Of a DNA stretch of 64,000 nucleotides, positions 42,196-52,446 are shown piece by piece; positions within the stretch are counted from its first letter, which is position 1, and each line of letters opens with the position of its first letter. The notes beneath the pieces were generated by a model. The model ran no database searches, was not told the origin of the DNA, and saw only the letters and a list, made by a program, of their open reading frames with translations. The DNA is from Mrakia gelida. Its lineage: Eukaryota; Basidiomycota; Tremellomycetes; Cystofilobasidiales; Mrakiaceae. The DNA is taken from contig BRON01000002.1 in assembly GCA_024345305.1 (NCBI GenBank), positions 682,001 to 746,000 of the forward strand. Reading direction: 5' to 3'. Made by a program: the position numbers and the translations under genes.

Positions 42196-45100
42196 ATGAG
42201 GCTATCTCAGCTCTCCCCCCTCCTCCTCTTCCTAGCTCTCGGAGCTCAAGCTAAAAAGGAAACGTTCGAGGTCAAGGGAGGTTCCTCGATCTTCACCCCC
42301 CACGACCTCGTCCATCTCCCTCGCCTTTCCACTTCGCTTCCCTCCCCCGATGGACTTCATCTCCTCTCCTCCGTATCAGAGCAATCAGGGTCGACCCTCT
42401 TCCTCTCCTCTCTCGAATCCAACTCAACCTCGGACCCCATCCCCGTCACCAGAGGAGCGTCGTCCTTCCTCTGGCTTTCGGCGACCTCCTTCTCCTACGT
42501 CGACTCCAAAACCAACTCCCTCCTCGTCGTTACGGTCGTCTCTCCAACTATCCTCTCCTCCCCTAAAACCCTCGTCACCTTCCCAGTCCCCGTGGGAGAT
42601 CTCAAGTACCACTCCGACAGCAAAACCCTGGCCTTCACCGCCGAGGTTTGGGACGATGGTTCGCTTTCGACCGTCGTCGACCAGGACGAGGCCTACGAGA
42701 AGCGAGGGGACGAAGGCCAGGTCTTCGACTCGCTCTTCGTGAGGCACTGGGATACCTGGAGAGGGAAGAAGAGCAGTCAGATCTTCCTCCTGCAGCTTCA
42801 GCAGTCAGGAGAGGTCTTCAAAGCGAGCCCGTCGATTCAGAACCCGTTGAGTGAGCTCGAGCGTTTCTTGCGTGCCCCGACGCGTCGCTTTTCGCGAATT
42901 CTCGTGTGTCAGGAACCTAATCTACCATCTTTGCTCGCTATATTCGATTCACAGACTCTACCAACCTCGCTTCTCCCTCCCCCGACGCTCTCTCCGACTT
43001 CGACATCTCCTCGACGCACCTCGTCGTCTCGGCGAAGGATCCTCACGTCAACCCCGCCTGGCACACTCGCAAGGGTATCTACCTTCTTGGACGACACGGA
43101 GGAGTCAAGACTCTTACGTCTGGAACTCGAGGTGCGACCTCGTCGCCCAAGTTCTCACCGGACGGAAAGCAGATCGCTTGGTTGTCGATGAACGAGGACG
43201 GCTACGAGGCTGTAGGTTTGATCTGATCCTCTCAGGACAAGAGAAAGGAGACAGTCTGACTCGGACTTCGTTACGACTGCAGGACAAGAACAACATCATT
43301 CTCTACGACATCGCGTCGGGAGCGAAGCACGTCCTTGCGAAACACTGGGGTTCGTCGCGTCCCTTTCTTTCTCTTCGCTCTTCCTTTCCCGGCTGACCGT
43401 CGGACATCCTATCTCTTCCAAAGATCGAAGTCCCAGCAGCATCTCCTGGTTCCCGAACTCGTCCCACCTCCTCCTCACCACGCCTCACCTCGCTCGAGAG
43501 GTCCTCTTCACCCTCCCGGTCTCGCCCAAGGACCCCTCGTCCAGCGTCCACCCGACCCTGCTCTACTCCAACCACTCTTCCGGATCACCTCACATCCTTT
43601 CCTCCTCTTCATCATCGTCGTCGCTCAAGGGAAAGACTTCCTCGACCATCGTCTTCTCTCGCTCGTCGCTCACCGAGGCTCCCGAAACCTACGTCCTCGA
43701 GGAGAAGAACGGCGCTGTCGAGGTCGAGCGAGTCACGAAATTCACGGAGAAGGGTTTGAAGGGGAAGGATCTTCATCCTGGAGAGGAGGTACGTCGAGTT
43801 CGACGAGACTTCTCGCTCGCGACGCCGACGCTGGTAGCTGACTCGTTTCGTTCTTCTTCGCGTCAGTTCTGGTTCGAGGGTAGCGAGGGAGAGATGATTC
43901 AAGGGTGGGCGGTGTTGCCTCCTGGGTTTAAGAAGGGAGAGAAGAAGAAGTGGCCGATGGGTGAGTGCGCGTTCGAGGAACAAGGCGAGAAGAGCAGGGC
44001 GGGAGGACCTGCGATGGAGACGCGACGGCGAGAGTTGCATTCGTCTGGACCCTCGTGTCTTCCTCGGCTCGAAGACTTCCTCAGCGCTGACCTCTTTCTT
44101 GTTTGCCATCGTCGACAGCCTTCCTCATCCACGGAGGTCCTCAAGGAGCCTGGGAAGACTCGTGGTCCTCTCGATGGAACCCGAATGGTTCGTCTCCTCT
44201 CCTCTCGTCTCCCTTTTCCTTCTTCCCCCTCGCTCTTGCTCACACCACCCCTTGCTCTCCTCTTCCAATAGTCTTCGCCCAACAAGGCTACGTCGTCATC
44301 GCCATCAACCCTCACGGATCCACCTCCTTCGGTCAGAAGCTCACCGACGGAATCAAGTCGAACTGGGGATCTCGACCGATTCAAGACCTTCTCGCTGGAT
44401 TACAGCACGCTCTCAAGATCTACCCTGAGGTCGACGACGAGAGGCTCGCTGCGCTGGGTGCCAGCTGGGGAGGATATGCTGTCAACTGGTTAAACGGACA
44501 TAACGATGCGTTCGGTTTCAAGGCTTTCGTGTGGTGGGTCTTGGTCTCGTCTTTGCGATCTTTCTCTGTCCCCGTTCCGGACCTCGCGCTAACCTGCATC
44601 TTACTTGTTCTCTCGCACAGCCACGATGGGATCTTCTCGACCTTGGACGTAAGTCGAGCTCAACAGCCTATCCCCCTTCTCCTGGCTCCGTCGCGTCGTT
44701 CCTCTCTCGCGCTGACCAATTCCCTTTCCTCCCTCCCTCCATCACCGCCATCACTCTCTCGACACATCACCTCCTCCTCCTCTCCAAACCACCTCAGGCC
44801 TTCTACACAACCGACGAGCTATACTTCATCGAACGTGAATTCGGAAACTCCGTTCCTTGGGAGAACCGAGCGCTCTACGAGAAGTGGAACCCAGGTTCGT
44901 CCCCCCCCCTCTCTCTCATCTCTTCTCTGTCTCTGGAAAAAGCCAAGGAAAAGCAGCAGAGGTCAGGTCGATTACGGGCTCAGCACGAACCGAGATTGAG
45001 AACGACAGCGAAACAAGCGGCCAGCGGTGTCGTTTCTCCCTCACTGACCTCCCTCGTTCGTTCCTTTCGCTCTTCCTCACCCACAGCCAACCACGTCGCG

Positions 45101-45561
45101 TCCTGGACGACTCCCCAACTCGTGATCCATGGAGGGAAGGATTATCGACTCGGAGAGAGCCACGGACTCGCTGCTTTCACCGCGCTGCAGAGACAGGGCG
45201 TCCCGTCGAGGTTTTTGTACTTCGAGAAGGAGAACCATTGGTGCGTGTTCGAGCCTACCGCCTTGCTGTCTCGTGTCGCTCTTGCTCTCTCCCTCGATCC
45301 TTCTGCCCGACGGGGTCAGGGGAAGAAGGCGACGACGCGAAGTGACGAACGAACGAAACAAACTGACGAGTCTTGATTTTTCGCGTTCCTCGCCTTCGTT
45401 TGTTCGACACCAGGGTCCTCAACGGAGGAAACTCTCTTCGATGGCATCACGAGATCTTCAAGTGGCTCGACGAGTGGGTTGGAAAGGACGCGAAGGACGT
45501 GGCTACTGTGAGGAAGGAGAGGGAGGAGAGGGTTGAGTTAATGTTGAGGTTGCAGAACTGA
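42196..45561 (+). CDS. Secreted dipeptidyl peptidase 5 (S9C prolyl oligopeptidase family)
   Basis: Extracellular serine exopeptidase that removes dipeptides; in fungi DppV is a secreted antigen and nutrient-acquisition enzyme. MRLSQLSPLLLFLALGAQAK is a clear signal peptide. The beta-propeller half includes FTPHDLVHLPRLSTSLPSP, GDLKYHSDSKTLAFTAEVW, VRHWDTWRGKKSSQIFL and KFSPDGKQIAWLSMNEDGYE. The alpha/beta hydrolase half has FLIHGGPQGAWEDSWSSRWN, VIAINPHGSTSFGQKLTDGI and the nucleophile motif ALGASWGGYAVNWLNG. The acid and His regions are QLVIHGGKDYRL and EKENHWVLNGGNSLRWHHE. It ends LMLRLQN at 45561. The Ser-Asp-His triad is complete. About ten exons, some separated by introns longer than average. 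Confidence 0.92.
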
Positions 45562-45650
45562 AGGGCGCTGGTGATATTTAGTAGTTTTTGATAACCCTTT
45601 CGCAGTATATGCATCGAGTTCGTGTTCGTATAAGGTCGTTAAATCGTCGT

Positions 45651-45656
45651 AATAAA
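45651..45656 (+). terminator. AATAAA polyadenylation-type signal downstream of DPP5
   Basis: AATAAA lies 90 bp after the DPP5 stop in an AT-richer stretch. It fits an efficiency or positioning element for 3'-end formation. The convergent MED4 stop follows within 90 bp, so the two 3' UTRs probably overlap. Confidence 0.4.
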
Positions 45657-45740
45657 GCAAAGAAAGAGCCGTGGATCGAGTCGAGGCGAACGACCGGGAG
45701 CGCTCTGCCCTTCCTTCCTTCCTCGAGACCCACCCACACT

Positions 45741-46744
45741 CTAGTCATCCTCCAAGTCCGAGTTGAGGTCGAAGTCGAAGGGCTCCATAATGGCTTGAGG
45801 TCGGGAAGGAGCGGAGGACTGGTGAGTCGTTTCGAAGATGGAGGTTCGAGCCAATCCGTTCGGTTGGGACTCGTTGGCTGTGAAAAACGGAAGAAAAAGA
45901 GCGCGCGGAAAGGTCAGCAACGAGGTCAGGCACAGTTCGGATAGAGCGAAGCAAGGGGTGGGAGGGCAGGAAGGAGGTAGACGGGAAGACGAACTGTTGG
46001 TGACCTCCTGCGTCTCTCCGACGGTTCCGAACGCTCCTCCCATGTTGAGTTTCCCGCTTCGAAGGACGTATTCAGAGGGGAAGGGAGGGAAGAATGATGA
46101 AGGTGGTTGGCGGGAGGGGTCGAAGGAGCTGCGAGAGGCGGGGAAAAAGAGAGGAGTCAGGTCAGAGACGAGGTCGAGTGAGGTGAGGGAGGGAGGAGAA
46201 CGAACGGAGGAGCTGAAGTGTAGGATGAGAGAGACGAGGCGAAGGAGAGGAGAGTTTCTGGGTTGGTAGGATCTGGCAGAGGGGAAGATGAAGATGGTGG
46301 TCAGTTCTTGAGCTTGTGACCTATAGAAAAAGCAGAAGCCCGAAAGGACTCACTCTTCTCAGCGAGTTCTATCGAGCTCACGACCTCCTTCGCGTCCTTC
46401 ACCACCATCTCCAGATCCCTCCTTCCCTCTTCCAGCACCAGAAGCGCACTCCTGACTTGACTCTCGACCTCTATAGTCTCCCTCTTGAGCTGTTCCATCC
46501 TCTTCCACCTCTGCTGATGCTTCCTCGCTCGTTCCATCAACACTGCGAGCTCATCGTCCAAGCGAGCGAGGTCTGTGAAGATCTGGGTGACCGTGTGCTG
46601 TTTAGACGAGGAAACGTTCCCTCCCGAAGCGGCGTTCGAGATGGCAGCGAAGAGGAGCGGGAGGAGGGCGGTCTGTTTTGAGATGTTGGCTGAGAGAGCT
46701 GCTTGGATTGGGACCGAGAAGGAAGGAGGAAGGGAGGAGGACAT
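45741..46744 (-). CDS. MED4: Mediator complex subunit 4 (MED4)
   Basis: MED4 is part of the Mediator middle module that bridges activators and RNA polymerase II. The start MSSSLPPSFSVPIQAALSA at 46744 opens a coiled-coil exon (FTDLARLDDELAVLMERARK, KRMEQLKRETIEVESQVRSA, RRDLEMVVKDAKEVVSSIEL). After an intron comes the hallmark segment PTNPETLLSFASSLSSYTSA followed by PP, then YVLRSGKLNMGGAFGTVGE. The last exon ends FDFDLNSDLEDD at 45741, the usual acidic MED4 C-terminus. At about 240 residues the length fits. It is divergent from RPC53, only 99 bp apart. Confidence 0.87.
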
Positions 46745-46843
46745 CGTCGTTGAGCGATTTCAGAAAGCGAAGGTCAACTTTGAGCTCGCCTCCTTCCCTC
46801 CTACTCTCCCTCTTATCTGCCACGACCTCCTCCCACAGCCATC
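46745..46843. promoter_or_regulatory. 99-bp shared divergent promoter of MED4 and RPC53
   Basis: The start codons of a Pol II Mediator subunit and a Pol III subunit are 99 bp apart on opposite strands, leaving room only for a shared core promoter and short leaders. The part nearest RPC53 is CT-rich. Confidence 0.5.
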
Positions 46844-48894
46844 ATGTCTTCTCCACCCCCTCCGGCTGAAGTTTCTTCTTCTACTCCTGATGTGAAACCT
46901 CGAATCGGGACTCTCGGAGGATCTACGGCAGGAGGAACTCCATCAGCTGAAGCGAGCGGGTCCACCCCGGTCGTTATGGGTTCCACTCTTCGAAGGAACG
47001 ATCAACCCCCAGCAAAACCCAAGATGCTCTTCAAACCTACAGTGCCAGTTAGGAAGAAGAAGGAAGAGTGAGTTCTCCAAAAATCTGCCTCCTCAGGGCA
47101 TCGAATGGGGTGTCTGCGAGCTCGAGAGAAGTGAGCTCCCCTCCTCCTTCAGTTTTGGTCGAGCTGACTCGTCTCGTCCTTCCCCGTCCCACACTTGCTC
47201 TCTCGTTCTCGCAGACCCGTCGCCGTTCCCATCCCACCAGCTGGAGGCTACCGAGGCTCAGAACGAGGACGAGGAAGAGGTCGAGGAGATCGAGGGAGAG
47301 GGAGAGGAGCTGGACGAGGGAGGGGAGGACCTCGAGTCGAGGATCCTATGGGAGGCATGGTCGCCAGTGGACCTTTCGCTCAGGGACCTAGCAACAGTGC
47401 GTTTTACTATCTACCATCTCCAACACCCTCTTCACCTCTCGTTCTGACCTCCTTTCGGTTTGGGTTGCGTTCGAATCAGTCGGGAAGCGAAGCAACATCG
47501 TCCGAGCTGGTCCTGGACCCTCCTCGATGGGAGGCGGGAGTGGAGCGACCGTCCGACTTCCAGAGGATCGTAAAGTCGACATGGACGATGGGGAGCAGTA
47601 CTCGGATCAGGAGGGAGGGATCGAGATTGTGGACATGGCCGATATGGAGACGCTGGACATCATGGCTCCTCGAGGACTGCCGAAGGAGAAGGAGGCGGTC
47701 GAGAAGAAGAAGACCAAGAAGAGGGTTGTGAAGAAGTCGGAGAGCTCGGATGAGGAGGATAATGGTACGTCCATACTTGATCTGAGTGGGTGGGATGTTC
47801 ATCAAAGGAGTCGAGCTGTTCGTTCGTTCGAACTGACCTTCACTTTCCCACCCTCGCGTCCTCGCTTCCTCTCTTCCTCCAGTCAAACCCGAACCCGACG
47901 ACGACGCTACTCCCTCTTCCGTCAACTCGCCGGCTGCAGGAGCAGAGAAGAAGATCCGACCCAAGATCAAGCCCAAGGCGCATCGACATCTCGACCCGGA
48001 CGGAGAGCCCAGCTCGGAAGAGGACGTCGCGCTCAACCAAGCCGTCGACGTCGACGAGTCAGAGGACGAGGAGATCTCGCCGGATATCAGAGGAGACTTC
48101 ATCGGATGGGACGGAAAGGAGGTTAGCACATCATCCCTGCGGACCTTCCCTACCTCTGTCGAACGGAGCTCTGACCCTTCGTTCGCCTCCCTCGGGTCGT
48201 TGCTCGTTTCGCGATCAGGTCCCTCCCAACCAACTCTACTTCTTCCAGTTCCCTCGACAATTCCCCAACTTCCTTCCAATCTCCGAAGTCGACGATGACG
48301 AGGACGACGGCATGGACGTCGACGGTGCTGCTTCCTCCTCCTCGTCCAAGAAGAACGTCTCGTTCGCCTCCGACACCAAACCTGGATCGTCGTCGTCCGC
48401 GAAGGAGCCCTCGGTCAAGAAGGAGGACAGCAAGGCTGGGATCCTCGCCAAGAAACCTCCTCCTCCTCCTGAAGGACAGATCGGAACGCTGCTGGTGATG
48501 AAGAGTGGGAAGGTGAAGATGAGACTCGGGAAGGACATCTACCTCGACGTGAGTCGCCTCGTTCTTCTTTCTCGCGTTTCTTCGTCGTCGCGTTTCTTCG
48601 TCGTTCTCGTTGTCATATCATGAGCTGACCTCCCCGCTTTTCACTCTGCTACTCCAGGTCTCGGCTGGATCTCAACTCGACTTCCTTCAACACTTCGTCC
48701 ACATCGACTCCACGCGAACCAAAAGGGCGACTCCCGTCGCGAAGGCTACTCGAAGGTTCATCGTCACTCCCGACGTCGACGCTCTTCTCAACCTTCTTCT
48801 TACCGAAAACGACGTCCCCGCGAAGGAGGAACCGGCGAAGATCGAGCAGGAGGGTCTGCAGGCGATGATGGACGTCGACGACGACGACGAGTGA
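46844..48894 (+). CDS. RPC53: RNA polymerase III subunit C4 (RPC53)
   Basis: RPC53/RPC4 forms a TFIIF-like heterodimer with RPC37 and acts in Pol III termination and reinitiation. The start MSSPPPPAEVSSSTPD opens a disordered N-terminus with PKMLFKPTVPVRKKKEE, then an Arg/Gly-rich block (GYRGSERGRGRGRGDRG). The linker has charged stretches (EKKIRPKIKPKAHRHLDPDG). The conserved C-terminal domain reads NQLYFFQFPRQFPNFLP, GQIGTLLVMKSGKVKMRLGK, LDVSAGSQLDFLQHFVHIDS and RRFIVTPDVDALLNLLLTEN. It ends MMDVDDDDE at 48894. The signature LLVMKSGKVKM with VSAGSQLDFLQ is diagnostic of the family. Complete. Confidence 0.92.
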
Positions 48895-49344
48895 GCAGAC
48901 GAGGCGGCGAGCGTTCTTAGATCATGCCCTTTCCTTTTTAACGTAGTCTTTTAGTTCTTTGGATCTCTTTGATGACCTTCTGATATTTCCTTCCCAAACG
49001 AGAAAAGCTCCCAAGAGGCAAGACGTCGACAGATAAGATCGTTGTTCCTCTCGTCGCGACGAGCTCGGTTGAAAAGTCGACGAAATCGTCCTTGTCGAGA
49101 GCGACCTCCTTCCCTTCCTTCCTTCACCTCTCACCCCTCCGTCTTCCCACATCTCCACCTTCTTATCTGTCTATTCGACGCTCAGCCCCTCCAAGCTCAC
49201 CCACCTTAAAAACCTATCAACCTCGCACCTTCAACCCGCAAACCATCAGCTCTTCCTTCCCTCCCTTCCTTCACCTTCACCTCCCACCTCAACACCTCGC
49301 CTCCCCCTCTCCTTCCCTCCTTCCACACAACTCTCCCTCCAAAA
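48895..49344. promoter_or_regulatory. 3' flank of RPC53 and promoter/leader of the eIF4E gene
   Basis: 450 bp between tandem plus-strand genes. The last 260 bp (from about 49090) are a long pyrimidine-rich tract of CCTTCC and CTCC runs typical of promoters or leaders in this genome. No coding exon is seen. Confidence 0.45.
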
Positions 49345-50805
49345 ATGACCTCCACGACTACCTCTCGACCGAACGGGACTGCTTCCAAGCCTCCTTATGC
49401 TGGGAAGCGAACTCTCTCGTTGTCGATGAGTGCTGCTGAGACGCTCGCTCTCCAGAAGGAAGGCGGAGCTACACCCGGCGTCCATCCTCTCAGGTTGAGG
49501 CAAGTCCTTCCTTCTTCTTGGACCGGCCGCTGCACCTATAGAGCGTAGCCAAAGCTCGTAGCTGCTCGCTCAGGGCTCTGCTACGACGCGAAGGGCGGGC
49601 TATGAGGCAGCAGCCAGCTCGAAGCAAAGCTCAACAAAACCAAAACTGACCTTTGCTCTTCTCCTTCCTTCCTTCCCTCTCTCCTCCCCTCCTCTTCGCC
49701 TCTACCCTCACTCTTCCACCCACTCTTCCCAACCCCCACCCCACCTCGTCACTCGCAGCTGGCTGTTCTGGTTCGTCCACCGAGCTCCAGGCGCCAAAGT
49801 CGCCTCCGCCTCCCAGTACGAAGACTCGATCAAAAAGATCGGAGGGTTCGCCTCCGTCGAATCTCTATGGACCGTCTACTCCCACATCCTCCCGCCTTCT
49901 CAACTACCAGCAGTAACGGACATTTTGCTCTTCTCGTCCGCTTTGAGGTTGCCAGTCTGGGAGGAGTGTCCTCAGGGAGCGAAGTGAGTCCAGAGAGCTT
50001 GTCGCGCGACCTCAGCTTTCCCTTCCTTCTTTGGGAGCTCAAGCTGACTCGAGTGTGGGTTTGGTTGGCGTTGTTTAGGTTCACTTTGAGGATCCGGAAG
50101 GGCATTTCGGATAGGATCTGGGAGGATCTGGTCCTGGCTGCTACTGGAGATCAGTTCGAGGAGTCGGACAGCGTCATTGGTGTCGTGCTTTCGGTGAGTC
50201 TCGAGCTCTCTCTCTCTACCTCTCCCTCACTCTTGAATCTCGACGCTGACCTTGGACTTCTTCTTCGTCGTTTCCTTAGGTCCGTGCTCAGGAGGACGTG
50301 ATCAGCGTTTGGACTGAGAAGGCCGCGAGCGACGGGGGCGCGAAGTTGAAGTTCGTTCACCTCGTCTCGTCTTGCTTCCCTTTCGTTTCCTTCGCAAGAC
50401 GCAAGCTGACCATGGCTCTTTTCTCGCGTTGCTTCGTTGTTCACAGGGAGACCATCTTCCGTCTGCTCAACCTCCCTTCGCAGACCGCTGGAGAGTACAA
50501 GCTCAACTCGGAGTGAGTCTTTCGTCTCGTCTCGTCGCCCTCCTCCTACCCTCCCTCGGCAACACCACCACTTCTCCTCGCCCCACGTCTTTCTCGTGCT
50601 CGTACGAGGATACTCACCTTCCCAGGTCACTCCTAAGCTGACCCTCCTTCCTTCCCCTCTCCTGCGTCCTCGTCTTCCCTCCCTCAGCCTCATCCAAACC
50701 ACCACCCTCTCGCGACCGACAACGCTCCTGGAACGAGGACAGAGCAGAGGCGACCTGCGTAGTAACAACAACAACAACAACGGGGACGCTTCGAGAGATC
50801 TTTAA
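49345..50805 (+). CDS. Class II eIF4E (4EHP/nCBP-like) cap-binding protein
   Basis: Binds the mRNA 5' cap; class II members usually act as alternative or repressive cap binders rather than general initiation factors. The start MTSTTTSRPNGTASKPP leads to GKRTLSLSMS and HPLRL, joined to SWLFWFVHRAPGAKVAS and YEDSIKKIGGFASVESLW. Later exons give TVYSHILPPSQLPAVTDIL, RIRKGISDRIWEDLVLAATG, SVIGVVLSVRAQEDVISVWT and ETIFRLLNLPSQ. The HRAPG stretch after the first aromatic segment, and FASVESLWTVYSHI, resemble human eIF4E2 rather than eIF4E1. The cap-sandwich Trp of class I is replaced by Phe or Leu around SWLFWF, as expected for class II; the second cap aromatic lies in VWEECPQG. Intron 1 seems to use a GC-AG pair. 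The Asn-rich tail ends NGDASRDL. Confidence 0.83.
49500..49758 (+). other. GC-AG intron, 259 bp, with inverted repeats
   Basis: Exon 1 ends TTGAG and is followed by GCAAGT, the ideal GC-donor context; the acceptor is CGCAG before CTGGCTG. Joining gives HPL-RLS-WLFW, the same spacing as HPLQYNYTFW in animal 4EHP. The alternative GT donor six bases earlier (GTTGAG) is weak and would delete two residues. The intron is much longer than its neighbours. It contains CGTAGC and GCTACG arms (about 49578 and 49607) and a GGC-CGCT / AGCG-TA-GCC hairpin near 49526-49552. Confidence 0.55.
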
Positions 50806-51068
50806 TTGAATGAAGCTTGCATCTTTCTTGGCGTGTTCGTGTTTTGACGAGACGGCTGGCAAAGGAAAGTTGACGACGGCGACGCGAGAAGGAAGTCGAG
50901 CTCAACTTTCCCTCCCTTCCTTCGCCCTTCTCGCTGAACGCGACGACCGAAGAGTTAAAAAAAAAGTATTCATGCTACTCCCCTCCCGCACACTAAAGTA
51001 CTCCCCACCTCCCCCACCCCCGACCCGACGACAACGAAAGAACCAAAAGAAACGACCGAGGGGTATCT

Positions 51069-52129
51069 TTAAAGGAAGCAGACCATGAGGACCGAAGTGA
51101 GGAACGACGATCCAACGACGACCCATCCTCCCAAGGTGACCTCCTTGACGGAGAGGACTGCGAGCGGGCGAGCGAAGGATCAGTTTGGGGAGCGAGGCGT
51201 CGTAGAAGCACGTGAAAAGAAGCGACGAGCAAGGAGGGGAAGGTGGGAGGGAGGGACTCACGAAGTCCAACGTCCCAGAACAAGTGCCTAACCCCGTTGA
51301 AGCAGTGGAAGACGAAAGGCCAGCAGAAGACAAACTTGGTGGTCGTCTTGAACCAGACGGGAAGCTCTGCACACGCGCGAACGAAAAGAAAAAAAAAGGG
51401 AAGGTGAGCTGGGGTTGGAGGAGAAGAGCGAGAGCGAAATCGGAACTCTTCGGAGCGCGAAGGGAGGACGAACGGGCGAAGAAGTCGACGAGGTGAGCGG
51501 AGTCGAGGTAGGAGAAGGAGGGGTGGAAGAGGAAGGTGATGGCTCCGGCGTACATCACTGAACACGAAGCGAAAGGATAGAAGGAAAGGTCAGATCGAAA
51601 GGTTGAAAAGGGAAGGTCGAAGGAAGGGAGGACTCACCAACGCTAAGTCCGACACCAGTGACTCTGTGAGCGATTGAAGCGAGCCATGTGATCTGAGGTT
51701 GGTAGATGGTGAAGTGAGGGGATGAAGGTCGGTGGGCTCGCTGGGTGTTGAGGAAGGTCGTGTTCTGGTTGACGGTGAGGTGCTTGAGGGGAGGAGTGAC
51801 CGTCGACGACGAGGTTGGACGGGGAGGAGTGGTGATGAGAGTTCTGTAGGGCAAGGAAGAGGATCGAAAATGAGCTTGATCGACAGGTGAGAAGCAGGAG
51901 GTGGTAGGGCTTACCGGAAAGCGACGGCGGAGAAGGCAGGGAGACCTGTAAAGAAGGAGGGAAGGAGGAGAGAGGGAAAGGTCAGCTTGGATTCGTTCCT
52001 TCCGATGTTCAGCTCTCTCGATTCCGTCCCCTTCGAGCGAGAGAGACGGGGGTTAAGGAGGCGACACTCACGAGACCTGCAGAGTCCTGTCGTGAAGGTG
52101 GATCGTCCAACGAGAGAAGCGGCGAACAT
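51069..52129 (-). CDS. SDH3: SDH3, succinate dehydrogenase cytochrome b subunit (complex II)
   Basis: Membrane anchor of mitochondrial complex II that helps bind heme b and ubiquinone. The start MFAASLVGRSTFTTGLCR at 52129 is a mitochondrial presequence. Exons then give LPAFSAVAFR, LITTPPRPTSSSTVTP, LKHLTVNQNTTFLNTQRAHR, PSSPHFTIYQPQITWLASIA and HRVTGVGLSVG, the quinone-site Ser/Arg segment. Membrane helices follow (MYAGAITFLFHPSF, FKTTTKFVFCWPFVFHCFNG with VRHLFWDVGL, whose His binds heme). The last exon reads VKEVTLGGWVVVGSSFLTSV and ends at TAA, 51069-51071. Order and motifs match SDHC/Sdh3 with all three helices. Confidence 0.9.
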
Positions 52130-52446
52130 CGTGAAGGGAGGAGGGAAGGAGGGGAGAGGGAGAAGGAGGAGTCGACGTTGGGAGGAGAGCGAATCAGCTG
52201 CTCGCCCTTTCCCTCCCCCCTTCGCCCTCTTTCAAGCGACCCTAAGTTTCGAAAAATCAGCAAAAGTTGACTACGAAATCAATTCGCTCCTTTCTTCTTC
52301 CCTCTCACCTTCACCTTCTCCCTCCCTCCCTCTCTCTCAACTCACTCCCCCAACTCGGCTTCTTAAGCTGTTTCCTTGTTGGTCCTGTCAAACAGCAACC
52401 CTTCCTTCCCTCCCTCTCACCCCCCCATCTAGATATTATAGCCCAG
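52130..52446. promoter_or_regulatory. Divergent promoter region of SDH3 and the SLC35F-type transporter
   Basis: 317 bp between divergent starts. The transporter side is CT-rich, with TAGATATTATAG just upstream of its start. The SDH3 side is GA-rich on the plus strand. Confidence 0.4.
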
